From: AP-15 sp963774345
GTDB lineage: Bacteria > Pseudomonadota > Alphaproteobacteria > ATCC43930 > CGMCC-115725
DNA length: 64,000 nt
Assembly: GCA_963774345.1 (NCBI GenBank)
Contig: CAVZFB010000028.1
Span: 1 to 64,000 of the forward strand
Direction of reading: 5' to 3'
Made by a program: the position numbers and the translations under genes. A model generated the notes under the pieces. The model did not search any database, had not been told where the DNA came from, and saw only the letters and a list, made by a program, of their open reading frames with translations. Within the stretch, counting starts at the first letter, position 1, and each line of letters opens with the position of its first letter. Shown here piece by piece: positions 17,391-25,785 of this stretch.

Positions 17391-18006
17391 TTAAGCTACC
17401 CTCACGGAACGGTCGGCGACGTGCGGCTCCATCGGGGCCACGCTCATTAGCGCGCGGAGGGTCTTCCGGCCACGCGAAAGGCGAGATCGTATGGTGCCGA
17501 TAGGCACTTTGCAGGCCGACGCCGCCTCGTAATAGTCGCTTGTCAAACTGATCATCAGGACCGCCGTACGTTGTTGTTCGGGCAGCGATGCCAGTGCTTT
17601 CACCAGGTCACGGATTTCCAAGTGCTCGATCTGGCCGGGGGCGCATGTCAAGGTCAACTCGCATTCGCACCAATCGACGGCGGTGCCCTGACGGGCAACG
17701 CGGCGGATCTGATTGATATATTCGTTGTGGAGGATCCTGAAGAGCCAGGCTCTCAAATTCGTTCCCACCTTCCAGAGGTGAAGCCTTCCGAGCGCTCGCG
17801 TCAGGCACTCCTGGACGAGGTCATCGGCATCGACCGCATCATGCGTCAAGACTGCGCGCATATCGTCGAAGGTTGGGAAGTACGCATTCGATATCCCGAT
17901 GCAGCACGGCTTGCGCGGTATCGCGCTCCTCATCGAAGCTAGCGGGTTCTCCAGGTGCTGCCATCGGCACCATCTCGCAGCCTGCCGTTTTCTTGCTACT
18001 GCTCAT
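17391..18006 (-). pseudogene. ECF sigma factor, one frameshift
   Basis: The first frame (ATG 18006, preceded by GGGAGAATGCA) reads MSSSKKTAGCEMV and then HRDIECVLPNLRRYARSL, the start of region 2. An extra base near 17847 shifts the frame. The continuation THDAVDADDLVQECLTRALG, then LRAWLFRILHNEYINQIRR (region 2.3-2.4) and LPEQQRTAVLMISLTSDYYE with KVPIGTIRSRLSRGRKTLR (region 4 HTH), ends at 17391. Removing one base gives a normal ECF sigma factor of about 200 residues. No anti-sigma gene is adjacent. It may be a sequence error or a real loss. The 197 bp upstream contain no gene. Confidence 0.82.
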
Positions 18007-18203
18007 TGCATTCTCCCACGCTTTGGCGACCAAAGACGCCGGCTCAATTCACAGAGGGCAGCTTCGCGCAACCGAACAGTCGACGCTTAATATCGCTCGT
18101 ACGACCTGCGCTGCTTTAATTTAAGTCAAAGTCCGGAGCGCTTTTGCATGGTCAGGCGCGGCGAACGTTCATGCCGCCAAATTCCGCCGCCGATAATCTA
18201 CGA

Positions 18204-21083
18204 TTATTGACGATGCGGTGAGTTCAACTCGTCGAGGACCCGCTTTGCGATCCGCAAATCGCCGGTCTCGAATCCTTCTGTAAAGCGGCGATACACCGAT
18301 GCAACAAGCTCGCGCGCCTCTGCGCCGCGTCCCTGATTGCGCCATAAGCGACCAAGGCTGAATGCGGCCCGCAGTTCGTAAGAAAGCGTACCATCTCGAC
18401 GGGCCCAGTCGAGCGCTTGCCGGAAACAATTCTCGGCCGCAACCGCAGTCCCAACCGACCCCCCGAGCAACAGAAGCTCGCCCTTATTTCGCCAGACCTC
18501 GGGGAGGCTCCAATTTTCTTCGTGGCGCTCCGACAACTCCAACGCCTGATCGATAACCGCCAGACCCTCGGTCACCTGTCCCGCAAGACCGAGGCCTCTT
18601 GCGAATAACGCGAGAAAGGCCGGGTAACCCGGCGCCGACCCGCCCTCGCGCAGCTCATCGAGCGCCTCTCGCAGCAGCGGCAAGCCGGCGGCAAAATCGC
18701 GCCGCATGATCAGCATAACGCCCTGAAAGCAGTGGCTGCGCGCGATCCACCCGGCAAGCCCAAGTTCTCTGGCGTGATTGAGCAAGACCGCAGTATAGCC
18801 CTCGGCTGCCTCTACGTCGCCATTGAGGGTTGCCACCGGGCATGCTGCCTGAGCCAATGCGTGACAAAGCGACAGCGCATGCTCGGTCGCGTCGGCTTCG
18901 TCCACGGCGAGCTGCGCTGTGGATGCGGCCTGATCGGGAAATCCCTGAAGCCAGAGAATTCGCGCCAACAGAGACCGCGCCGCGACCCGCTGGTCGATTA
19001 GAAAACGGACAGGCTGCGATTGGCGGACGGGGCTGACAGCGCGAGCCAGTCGGCGCTCAAGGTGCTGGCGCGCGCCGGTCTGATCTCCGAGATAATGAAG
19101 GATGATCCCAGCCATGCGATCGGCCGCGCCCAGAGCAGCCGGGTCGCCGGTGGTCGCAGCGAGGGCGCTGAACTCATCGGCCATCGCCAAGGATGCCCGA
19201 TATTCGCCAGCATTCATGTGATGTGCCCATAGCCCGCGGAGCGCCCGCAGTCGGTATTCGAAGTCGTCGAGGCTCTTGGCAATTTCCAGGGTTCTCGTCC
19301 AGGCTGCTTGGGTCTCGGGCACGGGGCCGGTGGTATAGTTCAGCGACACACCCAATGCCGCTTGGAGATGCATTTCCTGTCGTGGATCCAGCTCTGCGAC
19401 TGAAGTGAGGCGAGCGAGGGCGCGTTCGATGTGGCGACGGCACTCGGCCATCATTGACAAATCGATCCACAATGGCACCGAGGCGGCGGTCAGCGCTACG
19501 CCAATCGATGCGTCGCCACTGGGTGAAAACGCCCAGTCGAGTGCTGCGCGGAGATTGTCTATGCGAGGGCGATATTCGGCAAGCCACTCGTCCATCGGCC
19601 GCGTTTCGGCTTCGGCTTCGGCCCGCTCGAACAGACCCAGGTAGTATTCGGCGTGACGCCCCGCGATCTGTTCGCGCTCGCCGCTCTCACCGAGTTTTTC
19701 GAGTGCGTAGGCGCGAACAGTCTCCAAGAGCCGGTAGCGCAGCGCGAGGTCACCGACATCCGCCCACACAAGCGATTTTGTGACCAGATTGGCGAGGCTC
19801 TCGACGATCTCCGAGGCGGCGATTTCTGCGCTCGCCGCGATTGAGCTCGCCGCCTGCTCGCTGAACCTGCCGGCGAGGATCGCCACGCGACGCAAGACGA
19901 CGCGCTCCGGCTCCGGAAGCAGCTGATAGCTCCAGTCGAGGGTTGCCCTCAGTGTCCGGTGGCGCGGCAGAGCCGTGCGCCGGCCCCTGGACAGCAGCTG
20001 AAACCTGTCGTCGAGATGTGCGGCAACTCCGCGCACCCCAAAGGTGTCTACGCGCGCGGCCGCCAACTCGATCGCCAGCGCAATTCCATCCAGCTTGCTG
20101 CAGATGTCGGCAACGATCGGCGCATCGCTATCGGTGAGTTCGAACTCATCAAGGGTTGCTGCGGCACGCTCGACAAGCAGCTGAACGGCCGGAAAGCTGA
20201 GCGCATCGGCGGCGGTGAGCCGGGCCGATGCGGGCGGGCTCGCGAGCGGCGAAAGACGATGCACGTGCTCTCCCTCGATGCGTAGCGGCTCGCGGCTGGT
20301 GGCAACGATCTGCACCTCCCGTGCCCCGATGAGGATCGCCACCGCCAGGGTAGCTGCCGCCTCGATGACATGCTCGCAATTATCGAGCACGAGCAGCATC
20401 TTCATGGCTCGCAGACTGGCAACCAAGCCGGGAAGCGGATCCTCGGAGCGGATTTGCAGCCCGAGCGCATCAGCCAGCGCATTGGCGACCAGGCCGGGAT
20501 CGCCCAGCGGCGCCAGATCGAGCAGCCAGACACCATGCTCGTAGTTGGGGATCAATTGCTCGGCGATCGCGAGGGCGACCGAGGTCTTGCCGATCCCTCC
20601 AGGCCCGACGATCGTCAGAAGACGCTGTCGCCGAAGTTGATCCGCGAGCCTGTTGACCGTGTCGTCGCGGCCAATCAATCGTGTCAGCAACGCCGGCAGG
20701 TTGTGCGCGTTCTCCGTTTGGGGTGGCTCGAGAGCAGCTGTCCCCGCCTCGTCAGCGCGCGCGACCGGCGCTACAAAGGAATAACCGCGCCCCGGGACAT
20801 TAAGCAAATAGCGGTTTCCGCCGCCCAAGGTCCGGCGCAACGCGCTAATTTGAAATTTGAGATTGCCTTCGTCGACATGGGTGTTGGGCCAGACGCGCGC
20901 CATCAGCTCGTCCCTGCCGACGACTTCGCCCCGATGCTCGACCAAGGCGATCAGCATATCGAGTGCGCGGCTACCGAGACGAACCGGTTTGTCGCCCTCA
21001 AGCAGTAACCGCTCTGCCGGGAGCAGGCGGTAGGGGCCGAACGAGATGGCACTCTCACCGGAGTGAGGAGCGAAATCGGCCAC
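18204..21083 (-). CDS. Winged-helix / STAND ATPase / TPR regulator (copy A)
   Basis: This 959-residue cytoplasmic signal-transduction ATPase has an OmpR/PhoB-type winged helix at residues 10-105 (SRALDMLIALVEHRGEVVGR, EGNLKFQISALRRTL). The STAND/NB-ARC ATPase follows, with Walker A IVGPGGIGKTS at 158-168 and Walker B MLLVLDNCEHV at 229-239. A P-loop-associated helical/winged region contains LDWSYQLLPEPERVVLRRVA, and about 400 residues of TPR-like helices end in FTEGFETGDLRIAKRVLDEL. Such proteins bind DNA through the wHTH and sense a ligand with the TPRs; the ligand is unknown. Copy B lies 12 bp upstream on the same strand, so they are co-transcribed. Confidence 0.88.
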   Translation of the reverse strand: MADFAPHSGESAISFGPYRLLPAERLLLEGDKPVRLGSRALDMLIALVEHRGEVVGRDELMARVWPNTHVDEGNLKFQISALRRTLGGGNRYLLNVPGRGYSFVAPVARADEAGTAALEPPQTENAHNLPALLTRLIGRDDTVNRLADQLRRQRLLTIVGPGGIGKTSVALAIAEQLIPNYEHGVWLLDLAPLGDPGLVANALADALGLQIRSEDPLPGLVASLRAMKMLLVLDNCEHVIEAAATLAVAILIGAREVQIVATSREPLRIEGEHVHRLSPLASPPASARLTAADALSFPAVQLLVERAAATLDEFELTDSDAPIVADICSKLDGIALAIELAAARVDTFGVRGVAAHLDDRFQLLSRGRRTALPRHRTLRATLDWSYQLLPEPERVVLRRVAILAGRFSEQAASSIAASAEIAASEIVESLANLVTKSLVWADVGDLALRYRLLETVRAYALEKLGESGEREQIAGRHAEYYLGLFERAEAEAETRPMDEWLAEYRPRIDNLRAALDWAFSPSGDASIGVALTAASVPLWIDLSMMAECRRHIERALARLTSVAELDPRQEMHLQAALGVSLNYTTGPVPETQAAWTRTLEIAKSLDDFEYRLRALRGLWAHHMNAGEYRASLAMADEFSALAATTGDPAALGAADRMAGIILHYLGDQTGARQHLERRLARAVSPVRQSQPVRFLIDQRVAARSLLARILWLQGFPDQAASTAQLAVDEADATEHALSLCHALAQAACPVATLNGDVEAAEGYTAVLLNHARELGLAGWIARSHCFQGVMLIMRRDFAAGLPLLREALDELREGGSAPGYPAFLALFARGLGLAGQVTEGLAVIDQALELSERHEENWSLPEVWRNKGELLLLGGSVGTAVAAENCFRQALDWARRDGTLSYELRAAFSLGRLWRNQGRGAEARELVASVYRRFTEGFETGDLRIAKRVLDELNSPHRQ

Positions 21084-21095
21084 TTCTAAGTCGGC

Positions 21096-23960
21096 TTAAT
21101 TGGCGACATCGATGAGATCGTCCAGCAGTTGCTTCGCTGCCTGCAGATCGGCGGTCCCGAAACCTTCGGTAAAGCGGCCATAGACCCCGGCCAGCAGATC
21201 GCGCGCCTCATCGATGCGGTCCCGGTCGCGCAGCAGGCGGGCGAGGCTGGTGGCGGCGCGCAGTTCCCAGGACAGGGCGCCTTGCCCGCGTGCCAAATCG
21301 AGCGCCTGCCGAAAGAAATACTCCGCCGGTTGCGTGGTCGCGAGAATGCTCCGCAATAGAAGGAGCTCGCCCTTAAGACGCAGTAACTCGGGCACGAGCC
21401 AACCTCCTTGGGACCGGTCGATGCCTCCCTCGACCGTTGCTAGCCCGTCGGCGATCCGCCCGGCCTGGAAGAGGGCTTCTGCCATCTCAGTAAGGCCGGT
21501 CAGGTACCAAAGGCCGGAGTTGGGATCGGTGATATCGTCGAGGCCGGCGCGCAGCAGTGGTGAGCCCGTTTCGAGATCGCCGGTCTTGACGAGTACAACT
21601 CCTTTGATACGAGAGGCGAAATCACCCCAGGGCCCAAAGCCGTGCTTTCTCGAATGATCCAGCAGCATTTCCGCGTAACGTCCTGCCGCCGCCAGATTTC
21701 CCACCCATAGCGCGACCAGGCAGGCGCCATGGGACAAGGCGTAACACAGGGTGGCCGGGTCGGCGAGCGCCTCCGCATCGCCGATGGCGCGCTCCAGGGT
21801 GCGCCACGCCTGGTCGGCGAGCCCTCGGAGCCAGAGAATCCGCGCCAGCACGACCCGGCCTGCGACATTCTGATCGAACCAGAATCGGATGAACCGCGAC
21901 TGCCGTTGCGCATCGACATCGGGGCTCAGCATACGCTCGATATGACGCCAAGCATTCGTTTGATCGCCCCGGTAATGATACGACGTCCCGATCATCCGAT
22001 CCGCGGTCGGCAGGTCGGCCAGATCCTCCAGCGCAAGGGTGTAAAATCTTTCGGCAACGGCGAGGGCAGCGGCGTACTCGCCAGTATTATTGCGATGAAC
22101 CCAAAGCTCCCACAGCGCCCGCAGCTGGTACTCGGTGTCGCCGAGCGATTCGGCGAGGCGGAGAGCCGTGGTACAGGCCTGCCCAGCTTCGGGGGTTGCA
22201 CCTTTGGTAAATAGCAGCGATGCACTGAGCGCTGCTTGCAGCTTCATCTCACCGCGGGCATCGGTTGGCTCCGAGGATGCCAGACTGGCGAGCGCCTGCT
22301 CGACCCAGCTGCGGCACTCCTCGACCATTGACAATTGCAACCAAAGCGGGACTGCGGCAGCGGTCAGCGCCACCGCAATCGCAGCATCTCCGCTTGGCAA
22401 AAATGCCCAGTGGAGCGCCGCGCGCAAATTGTCGATCTCCGGGACGTAATCGGCCAGCCATTCCGGCGACGACCGGGTCTCCCATTCCGCTTCGGCGCGC
22501 GCGAAAAGATTGCGGTAGTACTCGGCGTGGCGGTGCGCGACCGCTTCTCGCTCGCCGCTTTCGGCGAGCCTTTCAAGCGCATAGGCGCGGGTGGTTTCGA
22601 GCAGCCGCAGGCGCGGCTCGGTTTCGGTCGTTTCCACGACGGCGAGCGATTTTTCGACCAATTCCGCGACCGCGTCGACGACGTCGCCCTTGAGAAGGCC
22701 AGGATCGGCGCCGACTGCGCAGGTTGCATCGAGGGTGAAGCCGCCCATAAATATCCCCAAGCGGCGCAGCACGGCACGCTCGGGTTCGGAGAGCACGTCG
22801 TAGCTCCAGTCGAGGGCCGCTCTCAGCGTCCGATGCCTCGGCGGACCCGACCTGCGACCGCTGGTCAGCAAGCGAAAACGGTCGTCGAGATGTGTCGCGA
22901 GCCCCCGCACCCCAAAGGTCTCGACCCGGGCCGCCGCCAATTCGATCGCCAGCGGTATTCCATCGAGCTTCAGGCAAATCTCGGCAACGATTAGAGCGTT
23001 CTCGTCGGTGAGTTCAAATTCCCCCAGACACTCCGCGGTACGCTCGACAAACAGCTCCACCGCGGGAAACGCAAGCGCTTCGGCGGCGCCAAGATGGTCC
23101 GAAGGAAAGCCGCTCGATAGCGGCCGCAACCGCTGCACGTATTCACCTTCAACCCGCAGCGGCTCGCGGCTCGTTGCCAGGATGTGGATCCCTGCCGCGC
23201 CCTTGAGGATGGCCACGGCGAGGGTAGCGGCAGCCTCGATGACCTGCTCGCAATTGTCGAGCACCAGCAGCAGCTGGCGATCCCTGAACGCGCCGACCAG
23301 GCCCGGAACCGGATCATCGGAGCGAATGTCGAAACCGAGCACCTGCGCGACGGCACTGGGGACCAGCCGCGCGTCGGCAAGCGGCGCCAAATCGACGAAC
23401 CAAACCCCATGTTCATAAGTGTTGACCGAGGCCTCGGCCACGGCGATAGCAACCGAGGTCTTGCCGATGCCGCCGGGCCCGACAATGCTCAGCAAGCGGT
23501 GCCGTTGTAGCCGCGCCATGATCCGGCTTACGGCACCGGCGCGGCCGATCAACCGGGTGAGTTGCTGCGGCAGATTATGATTTTGTCTCGTCGGCGCTGC
23601 CGGCAGTGATACGGCTGCAGGCGCCTGTGCGACACTGACCGGCGCGACAAAGCGATAACCCTGGCCCGCAGACGTCGCGATGTACCGCCTGCCGCCGCGT
23701 CCATCGCCCAGCGCCCGCCGCAAGGCGCCGACCTGGAATTTGAGATTGCCCTCCTCGACAAAGGTGCCCCGCCACACGCGAGCCATCAGCTCGTCTTTCC
23801 CCACTAGCTCCCCGGGGCGCTCCACCAGAGCGGTCAAAATATCAAGCGCGCGGCTGCCCACACGCACAGGGTTATCGTCTTCGAGCAGAAGTCGCTGTCC
23901 CGGAAGCAGGCTAAAGGGGCCGAACGAGATCGCGCGTTCGGACGCGACGAGATCGGTCAC
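21096..23960 (-). CDS. Winged-helix / STAND ATPase / TPR regulator (copy B)
   Basis: This 954-residue paralogue of copy A has the same architecture. The winged helix is at residues 8-105 (SRALDILTALVERPGELVGK, EGNLKFQVGALRRALGDG). Walker A SIVGPGGIGKTS spans 158-169 and Walker B is LLLVLDNCEQV. Then come LDWSYDVLSEPERAVLRRLG and a long TPR tail ending in FTEGFGTADLQAAKQLLDDL. It is probably the promoter-proximal gene of the pair, with the 231-bp gap 23961-24191 upstream. The two differ most in the TPR sensor half and the linker after the winged helix, suggesting a shared mechanism with different inputs. A third, truncated relative lies at 6560-6926. Confidence 0.88.
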   Translation of the reverse strand: MTDLVASERAISFGPFSLLPGQRLLLEDDNPVRVGSRALDILTALVERPGELVGKDELMARVWRGTFVEEGNLKFQVGALRRALGDGRGGRRYIATSAGQGYRFVAPVSVAQAPAAVSLPAAPTRQNHNLPQQLTRLIGRAGAVSRIMARLQRHRLLSIVGPGGIGKTSVAIAVAEASVNTYEHGVWFVDLAPLADARLVPSAVAQVLGFDIRSDDPVPGLVGAFRDRQLLLVLDNCEQVIEAAATLAVAILKGAAGIHILATSREPLRVEGEYVQRLRPLSSGFPSDHLGAAEALAFPAVELFVERTAECLGEFELTDENALIVAEICLKLDGIPLAIELAAARVETFGVRGLATHLDDRFRLLTSGRRSGPPRHRTLRAALDWSYDVLSEPERAVLRRLGIFMGGFTLDATCAVGADPGLLKGDVVDAVAELVEKSLAVVETTETEPRLRLLETTRAYALERLAESGEREAVAHRHAEYYRNLFARAEAEWETRSSPEWLADYVPEIDNLRAALHWAFLPSGDAAIAVALTAAAVPLWLQLSMVEECRSWVEQALASLASSEPTDARGEMKLQAALSASLLFTKGATPEAGQACTTALRLAESLGDTEYQLRALWELWVHRNNTGEYAAALAVAERFYTLALEDLADLPTADRMIGTSYHYRGDQTNAWRHIERMLSPDVDAQRQSRFIRFWFDQNVAGRVVLARILWLRGLADQAWRTLERAIGDAEALADPATLCYALSHGACLVALWVGNLAAAGRYAEMLLDHSRKHGFGPWGDFASRIKGVVLVKTGDLETGSPLLRAGLDDITDPNSGLWYLTGLTEMAEALFQAGRIADGLATVEGGIDRSQGGWLVPELLRLKGELLLLRSILATTQPAEYFFRQALDLARGQGALSWELRAATSLARLLRDRDRIDEARDLLAGVYGRFTEGFGTADLQAAKQLLDDLIDVAN

Positions 23961-24191
23961 TTGAGCCTCGCTCGATCCGACGGGTTCGCATGCGCCGGCG
24001 TCCGGCAGCTCGCCGGAGCGAGTCAGCCTACACGGCGGACGGCGGTCACGAAAGGGCGACGACCATCGAACAGAGATCCGATGGCCGGTCCATCGGCGGG
24101 GAGGTGATAATGCCGGCGCTACCGGCTTGAAAGGCGGTTCGGTTAGTTAATACCGGTGATCGCGAGATCCCAAGGAGAATCCCATCTCCGT

Positions 24192-24386
24192 TTACCTGCG
24201 CTTCGACTCTTCCGCCAGCCGTTCAGCTTCCCGCTCCAGTCTCTCGGCTGTCTGCAATCGCGCCTCCCAGATGGCCGGGTTCGCGGTGCGTTCGGCGAGT
24301 TCCCGATACCAGAGCGCCAGTTGCCGCAATCTGCGTTCCAGTTCGGGCTGGTCGAGCGCGTGCCGGTCGTCGATTAGCGCGGTCAT
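24192..24386 (-). CDS. Small helical hypothetical protein
   Basis: This 64-residue, strongly charged, probably coiled-coil protein contains PELERRLRQLALWYRELAER and LQTAERLEREAERLAEES. ATG 24386 is preceded by GGGAG at 6-nt spacing, directly after the CBS-domain gene stop (24398), so it is the last gene of that unit. An alternative TTG start lies at 24401. No homologue is recalled with confidence. Confidence 0.6.
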   Translation of the reverse strand: MTALIDDRHALDQPELERRLRQLALWYRELAERTANPAIWEARLQTAERLEREAERLAEESKRR

Positions 24387-24397
24387 TAGCGCTCCCG

Positions 24398-24865
24398 TCA
24401 AATCGGCATTAGGCGCGGAGAGGCCACCAGCGCGCGGACGAGATCGGCACGACTGACGATGCCGACAATGCGGTCATCGCGGACGACCGGCACACGCTTT
24501 ATGCGGTGTGTCGTAAGGAGACGCGCAATTTCGCCGAGACCGGTCTCCTCGCTCACCATGATCACTGGCGCAGACATGACGGCAGACGCGCTGTGGTTCT
24601 GAGAACCCAACCAGGCGAGAAGCTCGGGAGCTAACGGCTCGCCCTCAGCAAGGATCTCCAACCAGGACTGTCGCCAGGCCTCGCGGGCGGCTCGGTCAGG
24701 ACGGATCAGATCGCCCTCGCTGACAATGCCGATCGTCGCGCCGCTACTCTCGATTACCGGTACCGCGCCGATGCCGTGCTCGACGAGAAGCGAGGCTATC
24801 TTTCGCAACGTCGTGTCCGGGGTGACCGACACGACGTTGCGGGTCATGACATCGCGCGCAATCAT
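24398..24865 (-). CDS. Tandem CBS-domain protein
   Basis: This 155-residue protein consists of two CBS motifs: MTRNVVSVTPDTTLRKIASL with HGIGAVPVIESSGATIGIVS, and MSAPVIMVSEETGLGEIARL with HRIKRVPVVRDDRIVGIVSR. A 35-residue insert rich in Trp separates them. Such Bateman modules bind adenosine nucleotides and act as energy sensors. It follows atpG by 20 bp on the same strand, so it is likely part of the N-ATPase transcription unit, where a nucleotide sensor would make sense. The partner is not identified. Confidence 0.88.
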   Translation of the reverse strand: MIARDVMTRNVVSVTPDTTLRKIASLLVEHGIGAVPVIESSGATIGIVSEGDLIRPDRAAREAWRQSWLEILAEGEPLAPELLAWLGSQNHSASAVMSAPVIMVSEETGLGEIARLLTTHRIKRVPVVRDDRIVGIVSRADLVRALVASPRLMPI

Positions 24866-24885
24866 CTATTCCTCCCGAGTGGTCA

Positions 24886-25785
24886 TTAGTGCGTCAGAGC
24901 CGCCACGCGTTTCCGTTTGGGCTTGACGGAGGGCGCGGCCGAGATGCTGCCGGCGGAAAGCTCGATAATTTCGCCTGTGATCTCCTCCTGGCGCAGCCGG
25001 CGAAAGCTTGCGACGAGTTCATCGAGCTTGCGCGCGACGTTGCTGCGCGCAGCGATCATCGCCTGCATGCGAGCCTCGTTTTCGGCGGCGAAGGACAGCA
25101 TCACCTCCTCGCAGAGCTCGGCATAGACATATTCCTCAGCAAGCTCGGCTAGGAGCTGCTCTGGGGGCAAGGTCGTTATCGGAGGGATTGAGCGCAGGAC
25201 GACCTTGAAACGCCCAAAGTCGAATGGAAGCAACGTGCGTTCGACGACTTCTATAGAGGCCGAAGGGGCGGGTACGGCGTGAATCACAGTCACGCGGCTC
25301 GCCTGGTCCTTTTCAAGCCGCGAATAGAGCGCGTCGGTGATCCGGCTGGCCAGCAGCGGCACCTCCTGCGCGTGGGCCACCATTGGCGCCGACCAATCGA
25401 ACACCAATCCGCGTTCGGCCGCGACCATCGCGCCGCGATCACCAATGATCAGGAGCTCCGATCCCTCGGCTTTCAAGTGGCGCTCTGCGGCTTCTAGAAC
25501 CCGCTCATTGAATGTGCCGGCAAAACCCTGCTCGGAAGAAAGCACGATGACGACATGCCTCTCCAGGCCTTGAGGTTTGCCCGGCTGCGGATCGGAATCC
25601 GGAGCAAGGGGGAGCGCCTGGCCGATCGCCTGGCCGATCGCCGCAGCATAGGCGCGGATGCCGTCGAGCCGGCTGCGCGCCTCGCGCGAGCGGGCCGCGG
25701 CACTGCCGCGCATTGCGGTGATCACCGCCTCGAGCTGGTGGACCGTACCGATCCGGCCCTCGACCTCGCTGAGCTTGCCGCTCAT
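24886..25785 (-). CDS. atpG: N-type ATP synthase gamma subunit
   Basis: This 299-residue central-stalk subunit begins with the N-terminal helix GRIGTVHQLEAVITAMRGSA. The nucleotide-binding-like core has VIVLSSEQGFAGTFNERVLE and LLIIGDRGAM, and the C-terminal helix includes AENEARMQAMIAARSNVARK and RRLRQEEITGEIIEL. It lacks the KI.S(I/V)K..KKIT-style N-terminus of ordinary F1 gamma, as expected for N-ATPases. The start overlaps the atpA stop (ATGA). It is intact. Confidence 0.9.
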   Translation of the reverse strand: MSGKLSEVEGRIGTVHQLEAVITAMRGSAAARSREARSRLDGIRAYAAAIGQAIGQALPLAPDSDPQPGKPQGLERHVVIVLSSEQGFAGTFNERVLEAAERHLKAEGSELLIIGDRGAMVAAERGLVFDWSAPMVAHAQEVPLLASRITDALYSRLEKDQASRVTVIHAVPAPSASIEVVERTLLPFDFGRFKVVLRSIPPITTLPPEQLLAELAEEYVYAELCEEVMLSFAAENEARMQAMIAARSNVARKLDELVASFRRLRQEEITGEIIELSAGSISAAPSVKPKRKRVAALTH

